Part shown: in pieces, positions 19,810 through 31,029 of the stretch
Layout: each line of letters opens with the position of its first letter
Position numbering within the stretch: position 1 is the stretch's first letter
Assembly: GCA_025738555.1 (NCBI GenBank)
Contig: JAOVFP010000003.1
Coordinates: 6,510,001 to 6,574,000, forward strand
Direction of reading: 5' to 3'
DNA length: 64,000 nucleotides
From: Cyathus striatus
Lineage: Eukaryota > Basidiomycota > Agaricomycetes > Agaricales > Nidulariaceae
The notes under the pieces: model-generated
Database searches by the model: none
The model's input: the letters and a program-made list of their open reading frames with translations, nothing else
Told to the model about the DNA's origin: nothing
Program-made: the position numbers and the translations under genes

Positions 19810-21424
19810 TGTCACGACTGTGCCCCTAGCCTAACTTGGCGGCAGAGTACAAGAGGGTGACTACAGAGAAGCAAGGGTGAGTATGAGACGAAAGCAGAGA
19901 ATGAGAACTCAGGGGGTAGGACTTTGGCTTCAGCTTATGTGCTGCGCCCCTGGAATTCCTGGTCCTGTATTTCGGAGTAAGGGCAAGCCCTTCAGAGAAG
20001 ACAAGAGACAAAGAGACGAGAGGTGTAACTCAAGTCAGACTAGAGGGTGAGGATGTAGTTCAATATGAAACTGAAGTCTAAGTACAAATTGAGTACTACT
20101 TAAATACTGGCAGTACTTTACACTCCCTCCCCCTTTCACCATGAATTCACATGAAATTCACATGAAATTACATGAACTTCATGTGATTTTAAATATTTTC
20201 CAAAAAGCATAGGTTCATGAACTTTCATGTATTTTAGGTGAAATTTAGGTGAAAATACAGTGAAATTCACATTAAAAATTGGAGGTCATTACACTACTGA
20301 GTGTGACACCCAGGGCTAAGTGTGATACCCAGAGCTGAGTGTGGACACTGAGGGCTAAGTGTGACAGGCTGAGTGTGACACCTAGGGCTGAGAGTGACAC
20401 CCAGGGCTGAGTGTGACACCTAGAGCTGAGTGTGACATCTAGGGCTGAGTGCAGTCATCAAACTTGTCACACATATGTGAAAGTGTGACATATTGGAAAA
20501 TGTTGGAAAAAGCGTGACATGTGTGACAAGCGTGGGAAAACGTGTGACGTGCGTGACAAGCGTGGGAAAATGTGACATATCGGAAAGTGTGGCAAATGTG
20601 ATGATTATGGTATGTGACACTTTTCCAATATGTCATATTTTTCCCACGCATGTCACACATGTCACGCTTTTTCCCCCAACATTTTCCAATATGTCACACT
20701 TTCACACATGTGTGACAAGTTTGATGACTGCACTCAGCCCTGGGTGTCACTCTCAGCCCTAGATGTCACACTCAGCTCTCAGTGTCACACTTAGCCCTTG
20801 GTGTCACACTTAGTCCTGGGTGTCACACTCAACATGCAGTATTACACTCTACTCTTGTATAAGCTTCATATGAGTATCACATGAATTTCACATGAACTTC
20901 ACTGAGTGACATGAATGTCAGGTGAAAATTCATGTGAATTTTCACTTCATCTTCACATGAAATTATTAGCAGTGTTCTCACTGAAATTCAGCAAAAATAA
21001 TGCAAAAAGTTCACATGAAATTCACGTGAAAGGGGGGGGGAGCATAAAGAGCTCAATACTGGAGACTCAGAGTAAGTAAAGGCCACTGGCCAAGGTCAGC
21101 AGAGAAGTACGGTCAGGGTAGGTGTACATAGAATGAAGACTATAACTAATTAAACATAATAAAACATGTCAGAGAAGTGAGCATGTATGGCAGTGTAAAG
21201 TGAAACTGATAGTGGTGCACTTAAGAATGATAAGTGACTCACTATGAGATGTATACTACAATACTGAGGGGATAGCTCAGTAGGGCAGAAGAAAGAGAAT
21301 GAAAGTAATCTATGTACAGTAAGCAATAAGTAATACTAAGAACATAATCAAAGTCCAGAGTAAACATAGATAAAGGTGAAGTAAGAGAATAGAGGTCTGG
21401 AGGTAAGCAATACAGGATATGACA
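19810..21424 (-). mobile_element. Gypsy LTR (family 2), interrupted by E5
   Basis: Read on the minus strand the LTR starts TGTCATATCCTGTATTGC (21424) and ends CAGTCGTGACA (19810). A polypurine tract, AAGGGGGGAATAC, lies immediately upstream on the minus strand (21425-21437), so this is a 3' LTR. Removing E5 and one duplication leaves about 660 bp, in agreement with the full copy at 61178-61827 (650 bp); a fragment is at 57185-57400. Only some 60 bp of internal sequence remain before unrelated sequence, so the rest of this element is gone. Confidence 0.8.
20111..21054 (+). mobile_element. E5: palindromic non-autonomous element, 8-bp TSD AATACTGG
   Basis: The 944-bp element is flanked by AATACTGG at 20103-20110 and 21055-21062 and sits inside a gypsy LTR. 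The left terminus is CAGTACTTTACACTCCCTCC; the right, reversed, is GAGCTCTTTATGCTCCCCCC. The interior is concentric: a CACATGAAATTCACATGAA array, then GTGTGACACCCAGGGCTGA units (20298-20457), then TGTGACATATTGGAAAA units, a centre near 20605, and the reverse of each in turn. It has no coding capacity. Its insertion into a dated LTR gives an order: retroelement first, E5 later. Confidence 0.88.
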
Positions 21425-21589
21425 GTATTCCCCCCTTAAGGCTGAGCCCTCGAGGTCTGAGCACATGATCAAAAATAGACTTTTGCAAATTTGATCAGCA
21501 TTTTGACATCAGGTCCAGATATATGAAAGTCAGCTGTGGTGGAGAAAGTCAAACCCATCTTTTACCCCATTGCAATAACTCCTTGACAC

Positions 21590-22785
21590 GTGACTGCTTT
21601 AAATATGTCTTCGAGCTCTCAACCCATGTCCAAGACCATCGACACAGAGAAGTTCAAGAAACTTGAGGAGATGGAGGCACAATTAAAGGCTCTTAGAGTG
21701 GAGCTAGGCGTGGAAACAGTGACAGATTCGACTGAGGTTGAGGCAGTGAAGGAGATGGAGCAGGCTGGGGCAAAGAAAGAGGATGCAATGGAGGTGGACA
21801 AGGGAGGAAGATTAGGAGCAATAAGGGCAAAGACTTGTGAGCAGGCTGCGGTGAAGGCTAGGGTTGCACAGACCATGGCAAAGCTGACTGGTTGCCCAGT
21901 GGAGGAAACGACAGGGCAAGGTACTTCTCCGCCAGTACACACAGAGTATGAAATGATGATGGCAAGGTTGGGAGTAATGTCATTTAGTCCAGAGTCGGTG
22001 GTAACATTTTTGCATTACCACAGGGGGGCTGACAGCTTGGTGATGTTGGTGGATGACTCAACTGCGGTGGGGGAAATAGTGGAGCAAGTAGTAGCCAAGA
22101 TAGGACCAATAAGAGTAGGGGCTCCAACTCCTGTAATGGAGCCAGTGGTAACCACTACTTCACAGGTGGGTACCTATATGAGTGCAGAGCAACTTGCTGA
22201 TCATGATCGCACTGTTCAGCAATTGGAGGCTGAAGGCCATACCATAACACCAGAGGAAGAGGTGGAGAGGAGCATTCAGCAGGCAGAGAACGAGGGTGGC
22301 TCTAAGAGGAAATGCACCAACACAAATCTGGAGGATGTGACAGAGGCAACACCAAAGCCACCTAAAAAGAAGACTACGACCCAGACTTCCCAATGCAAGG
22401 GAATGATGAGGTGGTGGAAGACAACACTAGCAGCAAGGCTAGCCAGTCTGGAAGCAAAAGTCGTACTGGCACAGAGAGCCAGGCTGGTGACAAGTCCAAT
22501 GTTGAAGTGGAAGAAGTGAGGACATTGACAGAGAAGAAGGGTAAAGGTGTGGAGAAGACCAAGATAGCTGCGGAGAAGAAGGTGACAGAGGCCTATGTTT
22601 TACCCAAGGTCCCCTGCAACATTTGCAGTAAGTTGAACAGGGAGTGTTTGTTGGATCTCGAGTAAGTTGTTCATTTTCTTATTGGAGTTGTTCTGACTTG
22701 CTCCTAGGGGAAAGAAAATGAACCACAAGGCATGTGAGGTGTGTCAGACAAAGAAAGGGAGATGTGACAACAAGAGAATAATGTG
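21590..22785 (+). CDS. Zinc-cluster protein with coiled coil (unknown function)
   Basis: Starts MTALNMSSSSQPM or, more likely, at the inner Met (21608). A coiled coil (FKKLEEMEAQLKALRVEL) is followed by acidic and Thr/Val-rich regions and a Lys-rich stretch (PKPPKKKTTTQ). The frame must change near 22390 to continue as DEVVEDNTSSKASQSGSK and VPCNICSKLNREC. A 46-bp intron (GTAAGT to CCTAG, about 22661-22706) then joins to KACEVCQTKKGRC before a stop near 22785. The two CX2CX6C clusters suggest zinc-dependent DNA binding. Whether the shift at 22390 is an intron, an error or decay is unclear. It lies on the opposite strand to the gypsy LTR, 165 bp away. Confidence 0.6.
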
Positions 22786-22789
22786 AGGG

Positions 22790-23265
22790 ACTGTAGTCCC
22801 AGGGAATGCAGAGGAGCGGAGTGGAAATTTGATGAGTGATCTTGAATAGATGAATAACACAATAAAAGAGTGTCATATTATCCTTTGTTAGTGCATTGTT
22901 TGTGCAAGTGATTAATTATTGATATGTGTATGATATTTAATGGTGATTTAAAGTTATTTGTTCATGTAAGGTATTGGTTTGTTCATGTATAGTATTGGGT
23001 ATATTTGATTAGTAGTGTATTGTATCATGTGATGGTGTGAACTATTCAGTCATGTGACATGACAGTGCAATTTCTTTAATTGTGGTATACAGTGCATTTG
23101 TATGCATTATATATAATCAAAATTCATGCCTGACACAGCATGGGGAACTTAAGAATTCAACTGTCCTCAGTTGCGATGTATGCAGTGACTGAATACCATG
23201 ATTAAACTTTTATTTTATATTTATAGACTAAAAGGACTAAAAAGAAATGAGGAATAGTGAATGAA
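22790..23265. other. Non-coding AT-rich interval
   Basis: Contains runs rich in TTTGTTCATG and TATTGG but no gene, recognised repeat or transposon end. It probably includes the 3' untranslated region of the zinc-cluster gene. Confidence 0.4.
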
Positions 23266-23267
23266 AA

Positions 23268-23900
23268 CTAAAAGAAACGAATGATAGTAAATGAAAAACA
23301 GGAATACTGGTATCCAGATTGCGTTAAAATGTATCGATAGGCACAATAAGGGACACGTTCAGTAAAGGGGTTGTTGGAATGCAGAGTCCAATTGTACATG
23401 GGATCGATGAAGAGGGTATAGGGATGGAATTGGAATGGTTGGTATCCATAACAAATCTCAATGATGTTGAAGTTGTGTAGGTTGAGATGAGGAGGGAGTG
23501 TGCCTTTGGGAAGTGACTTGAGGCTGTATACCTTAGCCGATTTCTGGGGGGACCAGGTGAACTTTGCATTCCCAAGATCAATATACTGATCTCCATTTTC
23601 ATCAAATCGAATAGGTAGTGCATGGCGGTAGGGGTATATGTTGGAATCTTCACTGATACTTGCAGATGAAGGAGTGGGGGGAAGGGATTCGGTTCCCAAA
23701 ATTGGTGAAAGGTCAGTCATTGAAATTTCGGTGAGGGGCAATGGAGTGGGAGGAAAGACATAGTCGAGAAAATGGGTGCGACAGCCAAGAGAGAGGTGGG
23801 GGAAGTGGGCCAGTTGGCACCAGAGTTGGGAGAGGTTGAAGATGTAGAGTTGTGAGTAGACATGAGTGAAAAAGAATGCAATGCAAAGAGGTTTGAGTTA
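23268..23900 (-). CDS. Unknown protein, Pro/Ser-rich N-terminus (probably frameshifted)
   Basis: A minus-strand frame, 23268-23741 and open upstream to about 23790, encodes LPLTEISMTDLSPILGTESL, a Pro/Ser-rich stretch and then a folded-looking part with aromatic residues (FTWSPQKSAKVYSLKSLPKG, YGYQPFQFHPYTLFIDPMYN). An upstream start in another frame (MSTHNSTSSTSPNSGANWPT, near 23861) would join after a one-base shift around 23770-23800. I do not recognise the family. Confidence 0.4.
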
Positions 23901-23994
23901 CTAAAAAAAATGCACCCATGCTCCTTTTTAATATGGTTCAACATGTTTTTAAATTAAATTTTTATTCGTTTCCTTTTTAGTAATAGATCCAGAT

Positions 23995-24640
23995 GTCATC
24001 AACCTAATTAGTATCTGAATCTGAATCAGTTATGTTTACTTGTTTATATTTGTTATCTTTCATAAACCAATGATCTCTGTGAATATATGGAATTACTCTG
24101 AATGCAGCTATAGGCAAATAAACTACTGATCCATCTAATTCTTGTACTCTGTATGCTCCACCTAATATCTTTTTAATGACTTCATATGGACCACAGTATC
24201 ATGCATAATTCTTTTTGTCTAGTTGCATTTCATATCAAGTATTCCGGATTAACACTAGTTCTCCAGGATCATATTCATCACAAAGTAACTTCCTTCTAAA
24301 TCTTCTTTCAAATTGCTCTTTGGACTTAAAGCGTGATTTTTGTAATGTATCTGAAGCTTTCACTATGTCTTTTTCATGCTTCATTAACTGCTGTATTCTC
24401 AATGCTAGTAGATCAGTTGTAGACATTCCCTTTCTAAATCCTTCTACTAAAAATGTGGCTTCTACCAAGTCAAAAGGTAAAATTAGTTCGGTTGCATGTA
24501 ATAATTGAAATAACGAGAATCCTGTTACTCAGCTTATGGATATTCAATCAGCAAAGGCTGCTGCTCCGAGATATTCAGGCCATTTTGACAACTGTCCTGC
24601 ACATGATTTTAATAGGAGTTTATTTATATTTCCTATCTTT
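23995..24640 (-). pseudogene. Ty3/gypsy integrase C-terminal fragment
   Basis: The minus strand encodes the end of an integrase catalytic region (SKWPEYLGAAAFADWISI, TGFSLFQLLHATELILPFDL), a helical linker (TDLLALRIQQLMKHEKDIVK, KSKEQFERRFRRKLLCDEY), the LVLIRNT barrel, then YCGPYEVIKKILGGAYRVQE and AAFRVIPYI. This order is that of agaricomycete gypsy integrases. One or two TGA codons interrupt the barrel. Both ends are truncated and no LTR is adjacent. Confidence 0.85.
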
Positions 24641-24810
24641 GTAACTTACATCATAAAATATTTTTGCACAATTCGTAACTGCTACTTATTATGTCTTCAA
24701 TTCCTCATTCTTGTCGAGCTTCCGAGCTAGATAATATTCAGCCTGAAAGAGCTATATGCCCATGGCTACCCAACCCTCTAGAAAGCAATTCATTCTGATG
24801 TTTCATTGTC

Positions 24811-27624
24811 TTGTCTCTGCAGAAGAAACCACACCAGGTTAGAGGGAGAAAGACTACAAATACTGAACAACATTCAAAAAATATGAAATTGTCACAGCCA
24901 AGTCCTCCTGTTTTGACAGGACCATCAATTGAAACTAGTTTTCACACAGATTATGATATCAATATTAGTGAGCCATTTCAAATGACGCAGTAAATAACAT
25001 GCAAGCTGAACATACTGGTGTCGATAATAGCTTTCAAGCATATCAGGACTGCATCACTTATGGAGATGTTATGTTTGAGCAAATAAGCCATGAGCTGTTT
25101 GTTGTACAAGGATGGGATTATAAACAGAAAAGCGGGCAACATGTAAGTGATACTTATTCAAGTTACTCTTAGCTTACACAAAATTAGTCACATTGGTTTC
25201 ATCTGCAGTGGTGGTTAGTAGATGGATGCATAACTGCTGCTTGTACCTGCTATTCGCATCAAAGATACATACATGTACAGTATATTAATATATTTGGGAG
25301 AGAAATGTTTCTAAATATTGCCAATATTCCTAAAGGTATCCCATTTCATTGGCAATAATTAATTTCCATTATTCACTCTTGTCTCACAGTACCATCAGAT
25401 ATTAAGCTTTTCAAACTTGAAAAGACAGCTAATGGAATGCAGTACTAGTTTACTGTTCGCTCAGGGAATAGTCTAACTGATCAAGTTTTTGTAACTTACG
25501 CAGTCAACAGAAGGTTCGGCTGATAGTCCAGAGGCCACAGGTTCGGCATCATTTGGATTTGGATTTTACTCATCCGATCTAATTGTCCGTAATAGACAAT
25601 TCATTTGGCTCAGGTCCTGAACAAGATAAGGCCATATCATATCTGGCAATAATGCCCCCAATATAGGCATCTTCACAATTAGATGAGCAGCTCTATGTTA
25701 AGTATTGAAGGCCTTTTCAATTATTTGCCCCTCTAATTGAAATAGGGAGTGATGCCCACTGTACATGTGACATTCAAAAATCAGGTGAAGGATCATTCAT
25801 TTAATGAGAATGCACTATATATGGATTATACAGCACTCAGAAGACTAATATTCAACTTATACAATGCACAGTATGTCCCACATCTGCTGAATGTTATATT
25901 GGCCCCAACTGCCAATGTATAGAAGTTCTTAATCTCAACAATAGGTACCTATTCACACATGAGCTATTGGAACACTACACCACATCCATGTTCTCGATAT
26001 CCCCAACACCATTTGTTGCCTTTGTTCAAAACATCTCACATGCTTATGAGAGTTCTTTGGAAGGAGTTCCTTTTGTGTCTGACAAGATATTTTGTTCTGC
26101 ATGGTTTTCTTATGCAGATCTTATTTCTTGGGGAAACGACCTGGCATGTCAACACTGCAGACCAACACTGGATGAAGTCATATTTGATGGGGTTTCCATC
26201 TTGTTCAGTTGTAAGCAAGTTCAAAACACAATTAAGCCACCTACCGTGATTGTGGAGGAATCAGAAAGCAAAAAAAGTTGCTATATATCTTCCCCTCAGC
26301 TAATAGAAAATCGGAAAATACGTCAGCTTGTGTGCGATATCATTGGGCTAAAGTCATATCTGTGAAACTCTGACTTACAGCTGTGTATGGATGACGATGC
26401 TGAAATCAGTACTGAGGATGATGATGAGACTGGACAGACTCAATCATGCATTCTATCCACCAAGAGAAAAAAAATACTGGAAATCGAAAGCTGGCTGAAG
26501 GATATTCCATCGCTTCTGACACAATTAGAATCAGTCAACTCAAGTTTAGAGGCATTGGTGAAACAACTATTTCGGGAAAATATGAGCAAGAAAACAAATT
26601 GGCCACATTCATCTTACATTACCTTACTTCTTGAGGTGTGTGCTGAGAAATACTGAACCATATTTTACTCAATAATATCCACAGATAGCTGTGGATGAAT
26701 CTGTAGTTTAAATGGTGAACATGCTAGCACTTGTGGCACTGAAGGGATTTATAACCAAACCTGACGATAACGCATTATCATGCTTGACTGGTATTCCATC
26801 TTTGTACTTAGTACTGCAGCATGAAAAACAAGTACTTGGCAAGTATTCAGATGATCTCTTTGGCATATGTTTCTGGATCCATGATTGAGCAGAATTTTTG
26901 TTGGACAAGCTCATATGCCAAAGTTCTGCCCCACAGACACTTAGTATCCGGGAGGTTGAGTCTGAGGACTGGAAATTAGTAAGTACTTCATATATATCTA
27001 AGCAATGATTTAACCCCTGTTTAAAATGCTAGACAGGATCATGCTATAGCATGCCGAAAGTTCAGAATAGACCACAATACCCAAACTTGAAACATGATCA
27101 GGTAGAAGATAAGTCCATATCAGGAAGAAGTGAAAAATGTGCCAAGTACTATGCTCAATATTCACAGCAACATCTAATGGGAGGAATCATAGTCACATGA
27201 TGCACACATTCCATCTGTTATGGCTTTCATTGCATCCCAAGAAGCAAAGGTTGCAATGATGTCTTCTCAGCCTTGTATACCCACTGGAAAGTCCCACCTA
27301 AGCATGTTATCTACGATTTTGCATGCACTTTGGGGCCTTACTGCATGATGAGAGAAGGAGGTTTCTTTGCTAACACCCAGTTTCTGATTGATCAGTTTCA
27401 TGCTTCAGGTTACATGAAGTGCTCCACTGCATGCTTTTTGAGAACATATCAAGTTGCTGATCCAAGACTGAAGACCCTCAATTCAAGTGCAGCCAAGTGT
27501 GGTAATTCAGTTATAGCACGCATTAGAAAGTCCATTAGTTATATGGGAGACATTTCTTTTGATTTGAAACCAATCAAAGACAAGGAAAATGAAGGAGGGG
27601 AAAAGCAGTGGAACCTAGCTTGAT
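24811..27624 (+). pseudogene. Second KDZ transposase type, spliced and decayed
   Basis: Plus-strand exons: an N-terminus with SFHTDYDINISEPF (24886-24991); a segment with YGDVMFEQISHELFVVQGWD (25005-25141); after an intron, WWLVDGCITAACTCYSHQRY and NIFGREMFLNI (25209-25336); QY-stop-FTVRSG (25436-25470); CYIGPNCQCIEVLN and RYLFTHELLEHYTTSM (25890-25990); CQHCRPTLDEVIFDGVSILF (26145-26205). The core (27150-27560) has GGIIVT-stop-CTH, CIPRSKGCNDVFSALYTHWK, YDFACTLGPYCMM, FLIDQFHASGYMKC and LNSSAAKCGNSVIARIRKSI. This matches the KDZ group with an N-terminal cysteine cluster; YDFAC and DQFH are likely catalytic segments. Stops fall on Trp positions (for example TAG near 25444). It is only distantly related to B1 and B2. 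Confidence 0.85.
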
Positions 27625-28288
27625 TAATATGCCATATCAATATATTAGTCAAAACATATTAGTAATAGATAACCTTTTAAATCGATGCTCGGGGGGATTG
27701 GAATTTTTTCTAGAATGTTTCATGTGACTGGAGCTGAAAGTTTGGAAAATCGGTTATTATAACTGTTTTTATTTGCAAAGCCATTTCTCTTGGTGTATTC
27801 TTTTTGCCACATCCCACTTCTTTACTTCCAAACCTACTCGAAATCCTCTTCAAAGATCTTTTCTTTCTGTGTGTCTTGAAATGTAAGACACCACATTTGA
27901 ATTCTTAATCTATGAGCTAACTCTTAATGTATTAGGACATCCTACAATGACTTCTGGAAGAGAATGGCTGATGTGTTCGAAATACCAACCAGATGAGGTT
28001 TACTAAAATTTCAAACCTGCCCCAGTGGGGCAATATTCAACACATTCAATCTCATTGCTCAAAATGATTACATGGATGTGGTTCAGCTGCCAAAGCATCT
28101 ACCAGAACATCAATAGTAAGTGTTTTACTACATTTTTCTTTCATTTCTTTGTTCTTTTTTAAATGTTTTTCATTACTAGAGCTGTGGCAGGCCGCATTAA
28201 AGACACTTCAAGGCAGTATGCCACAAAATGTGTTAAATCAGTTGTTGAAAGCAAATCAGTGTACATCTTGTCCAATGTAGCAAAATGG

Positions 28289-30364
28289 CAATAATTTACA
28301 CTCCCCCAAGAGGTCTGTACGGATCTGTACGGATCCGCACGGATCCGTACGGAATCCGCACGGAATCCGAAAATTCCGTACGGATCCGTACAGACCCATA
28401 CAGACCTGTATAGATACCATACAGAATTTATATAGTAGCTATTATTATTATTAGAGGTGATTATTCTATATGGATTCCATACATATTCTGCATGGATTCT
28501 GTGTGGATTTATGCATTGCTGCCTTGTCACACATGTCAAGTGTAACTCTAAGTGAAAAGTGTCACACTATACAAAATCCATGATACACTCAATATATAGT
28601 ATCATTCTCAATGCATAGTATCACACTTAATGCATAGTGTTATGCTTAATGTATAGTATCACACTCAACACTTAGTGTCACACTTAATGCAGAGTGTCAC
28701 ACTCATCACTTAGTGTTATGCTTAATGCATAGTGTCATGTTTAATGTATAGTGTGACACTCAACACTTAGTGTCACGCTTAGTCACACTCAATGCTTAGT
28801 GTGACACTCAACACTTAGTGTCACACACAACACTTAGTGTCACACTTAATGCAGAGTGTCACACTCAATGCTTAGTGTCACACCCAATGCTTAGTGTCAC
28901 ACTCAATGCTTAGTGTCACACTCAACGCTTAGTGTGACACTCAACGCTTAGTGTCACACTCAATGCTTAGTGTGACCAGTTGGTGTGTGAAATTTTAAAG
29001 CATAAAATAACACAGTTATCACATTTGTCAACATATGTCATATACCATCAATCATGGGAAGTCTAGTCTACATGCACCACTTCTACCTCATCAACGTAGA
29101 TCATCTATTTCACCGTTAGAAACGTAGGATAGACTGGAGCCATTCAGAGAGATGTAGATATTGCTTAATATATATTTTTCATAAGATAAAGTCGGATAAT
29201 GCACTGATGTGTATGAAACATTTAAAAATAAATAACTTGCCTCCTTCTGCCACAACGCTTAGTATCACGCTTAATGCAGAGTGTCACACTCAATGCTTAG
29301 TGTCACACTCAACACTTAGTGTCACACCCAATGCTTAGTGTCACACTCAACGCTTAGTGTCACACCCAATGCTTAGTGTCACACTCAACGCTTAGTGTCA
29401 CACTCAACGCTTAGTGTCACGCTTAATGCAGAGTGTCACACTCAATGCTTAGTGTCACACTCAATGCTTAGTGTCACACCCAATGCTTAGTGTCACACTC
29501 AATGCTTAGTGTCACACTCAATGCTTAGTGTCACACCCAATGCTTAGTATCACACTCAACGCCTAGTGTCACGCTTAGTCACACTCAACACCTAGTGTCA
29601 CGCTTATAGTGTCACATTTAACATATAGTGTCACACTCAACACCTAGTGTCACACTCAACACCTAGTATCACACTCAACACCTAGTGTCACGCTTATAGT
29701 GTCACATTTAACATATAGTGTCACACTCAACACCTAGTGTCACGCTTATAGTGTCACATTTAATGTATAGTATCACACTCAACACCTAGTGTCACATTTA
29801 TAGTGTCACATTTAATGTATAGTATCACACTCAACACCTAGTGTCACACTTATAGTGTCACATTTAATGTATAGTATCACACTCAACACCTAGTATCACA
29901 CTCAACACCTAGTGTCATGCTTATAGTGTCACATTTAATGTATAGTATCACACTCAACACCTAGTGTCACGTATATAGTGTCACATTTAATGTATAGTGT
30001 CACACTCAACACCTAGTGTCACGCTTATAGTGTCACATTTAACGTATAGTGTCACACTCAACACCTAGTATCATGCTTAATGCAGAGTGTCACATGCAAG
30101 GAAACAAGTATAATAAAATTCTGTACAGATTCTGTACAGAATCTGTACAGAATTTTCAGGTCCGTAATGCGGAATTCCGAGGAATTCCGTGTAATCCGTA
30201 CGGAATTTTCGGAATCTGTGCGGAATCTGTACAGACCCAAAAAAACCTCTGCCAAAATGAAAAAAATCTGTGCAGATTCTGCACAGACTCCGAAAATTCC
30301 GTACGGATTCCACACGGATTCCGTGCGGATCCGTACAGAACACATGGCTAAGTGTAAAGAGCTC
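28289..30364 (+). mobile_element. E6: satellite-filled non-autonomous relative of E7, 8-bp TSD CAAAATGG
   Basis: The 2,076-bp element is flanked by CAAAATGG at 28281-28288 and 30365-30372. The left terminus is CAATAATTTACACTCCCCCA; the right, reversed, is GAGCTCTTTACACTTAGCCA. Both match E7 closely. Both ends carry CTGTACGGATCCGTACGG type palindromic repeats (28315-28500 and 30115-30345), as E7 does. The interior is a satellite (28540-30085) and encodes nothing. It looks like a deletion derivative of an E7-like transposon in which the genes were replaced by satellite. Confidence 0.9.
28540..30085. repeat. Satellite of AGTGTCACACTCAATGCTT units
   Basis: About 60 units of roughly 19 bp, mostly in one direction, with some inverted units near 28755-28800. 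From about 29570 they form a higher-order unit of about 52 bp (CACCTAGTGTCACGCTTATA then GTGTCACATTTAATGTATA and so on). A 280-bp unrelated segment (about 28975-29255) interrupts the array; it has no recognised ends. Confidence 0.9.
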
Positions 30365-30599
30365 CAAAATGGGTCATCATGTATGTTTTTTTTTGTTTTT
30401 TTTCTGTTCTTTCAACTAATATATATTAATAGGTCTGATATGCATCACAATAAAAGGGACAATAATCATCATTTCACAGTCCAGGGTTTGGGAAATAATG
30501 GGGTGGGACTGCAGACCCTACATGTATATAACCCATACAGATTCTGGTCTTTTTCTGGAGGGAAGACTGTTAAAGCAGCTGATATGATTGTCATTTAGT

Positions 30600-30880
30600 T
30601 ATATACAATATTTACACTACATTACTATACTCTATTTCTTGATACCAATATGTATTCTTTTTTAGTGCATTTGTATTCATTTTTTACCTGTTTTTGGCGA
30701 TATTCATACAAGCATCCTACATATTCTACACACTACATATTCTACACTGATCGCTTTGATGGCTTCTATATTCGGAAATCAATATCCCCAATCTGGGTAC
30801 TTCCTAAGCTTTGACAAAGATGAATATTTCATGTAATCATGTTTTACTGTACCTAATCTATACAACTGAATACAGTACCT
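30600..30880. other. Non-coding interval
   Basis: AT-rich with two short ACATATTCTACACAC repeats near 30718-30745. No gene is seen. Confidence 0.35.
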
Positions 30881-30882
30881 CT

Positions 30883-31023
30883 GTGACCCTGCATTCGGTA
30901 CCACTGTGGAACACTATTCAGCATGGCTGCTATCTGAGATTCCATCAGAACTCCACCAGACTCCATCTGGACTATCTGAACTATATTGAGTCTGTCTGAA
31001 CTAGGGGATGAGTGTAAAGTACT
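30883..31023. mobile_element. Mini-element with family termini (about 140 bp)
   Basis: The right end, reversed, reads CAGTACTTTACACTCATCCC, a clear left-type terminus of the E1-E7 family. The left end CAGTACCTCTGTGACCCTGC is a weaker match. The inside has GACTCCATCTGGACTATC type repeats like E3. The flanking octamers (ACTGAATA and CAAAAATC) do not match, so either the left limit is wrong or the duplication has decayed. Confidence 0.4.
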
Positions 31024-31029
31024 GCAAAA

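Larger units (their letters stand above)
27935..30597 (+). pseudogene. Spliced unknown gene interrupted by E6
   Basis: Exon pieces on the plus strand: TSYNDFWKRMADVFEIPT, a stop, then LLKFQTCPSGAIFNTFNLIA (27935-28114); AVAGRIKDTSRQYATKCVKS and SVYILSNVAKW (28182-28288); then, across E6, VIM at 30373 and, after a GT-AG intron (30382-30432), SDMHHNKRDNNHHFTVQGLG through SGGKTVKAADMIVI and a stop (30433-30597). Deleting E6 with one CAAAATGG copy joins VAKW to VIM in frame. The gene may be a separate transposon ORF or the distal part of the KDZ gene just upstream; I cannot tell. Confidence 0.55.

Noticed and set aside
28540..30085. CRISPR-like array of regularly spaced short repeats
   Set aside because: The units are contiguous satellite with no unique spacers, inside a eukaryotic transposon.
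30883..31023. Complete sixth member of the TTTACACT family
   Set aside because: One end is convincing, but the flanking octamers differ, so I list it only as a low-confidence mini-element.
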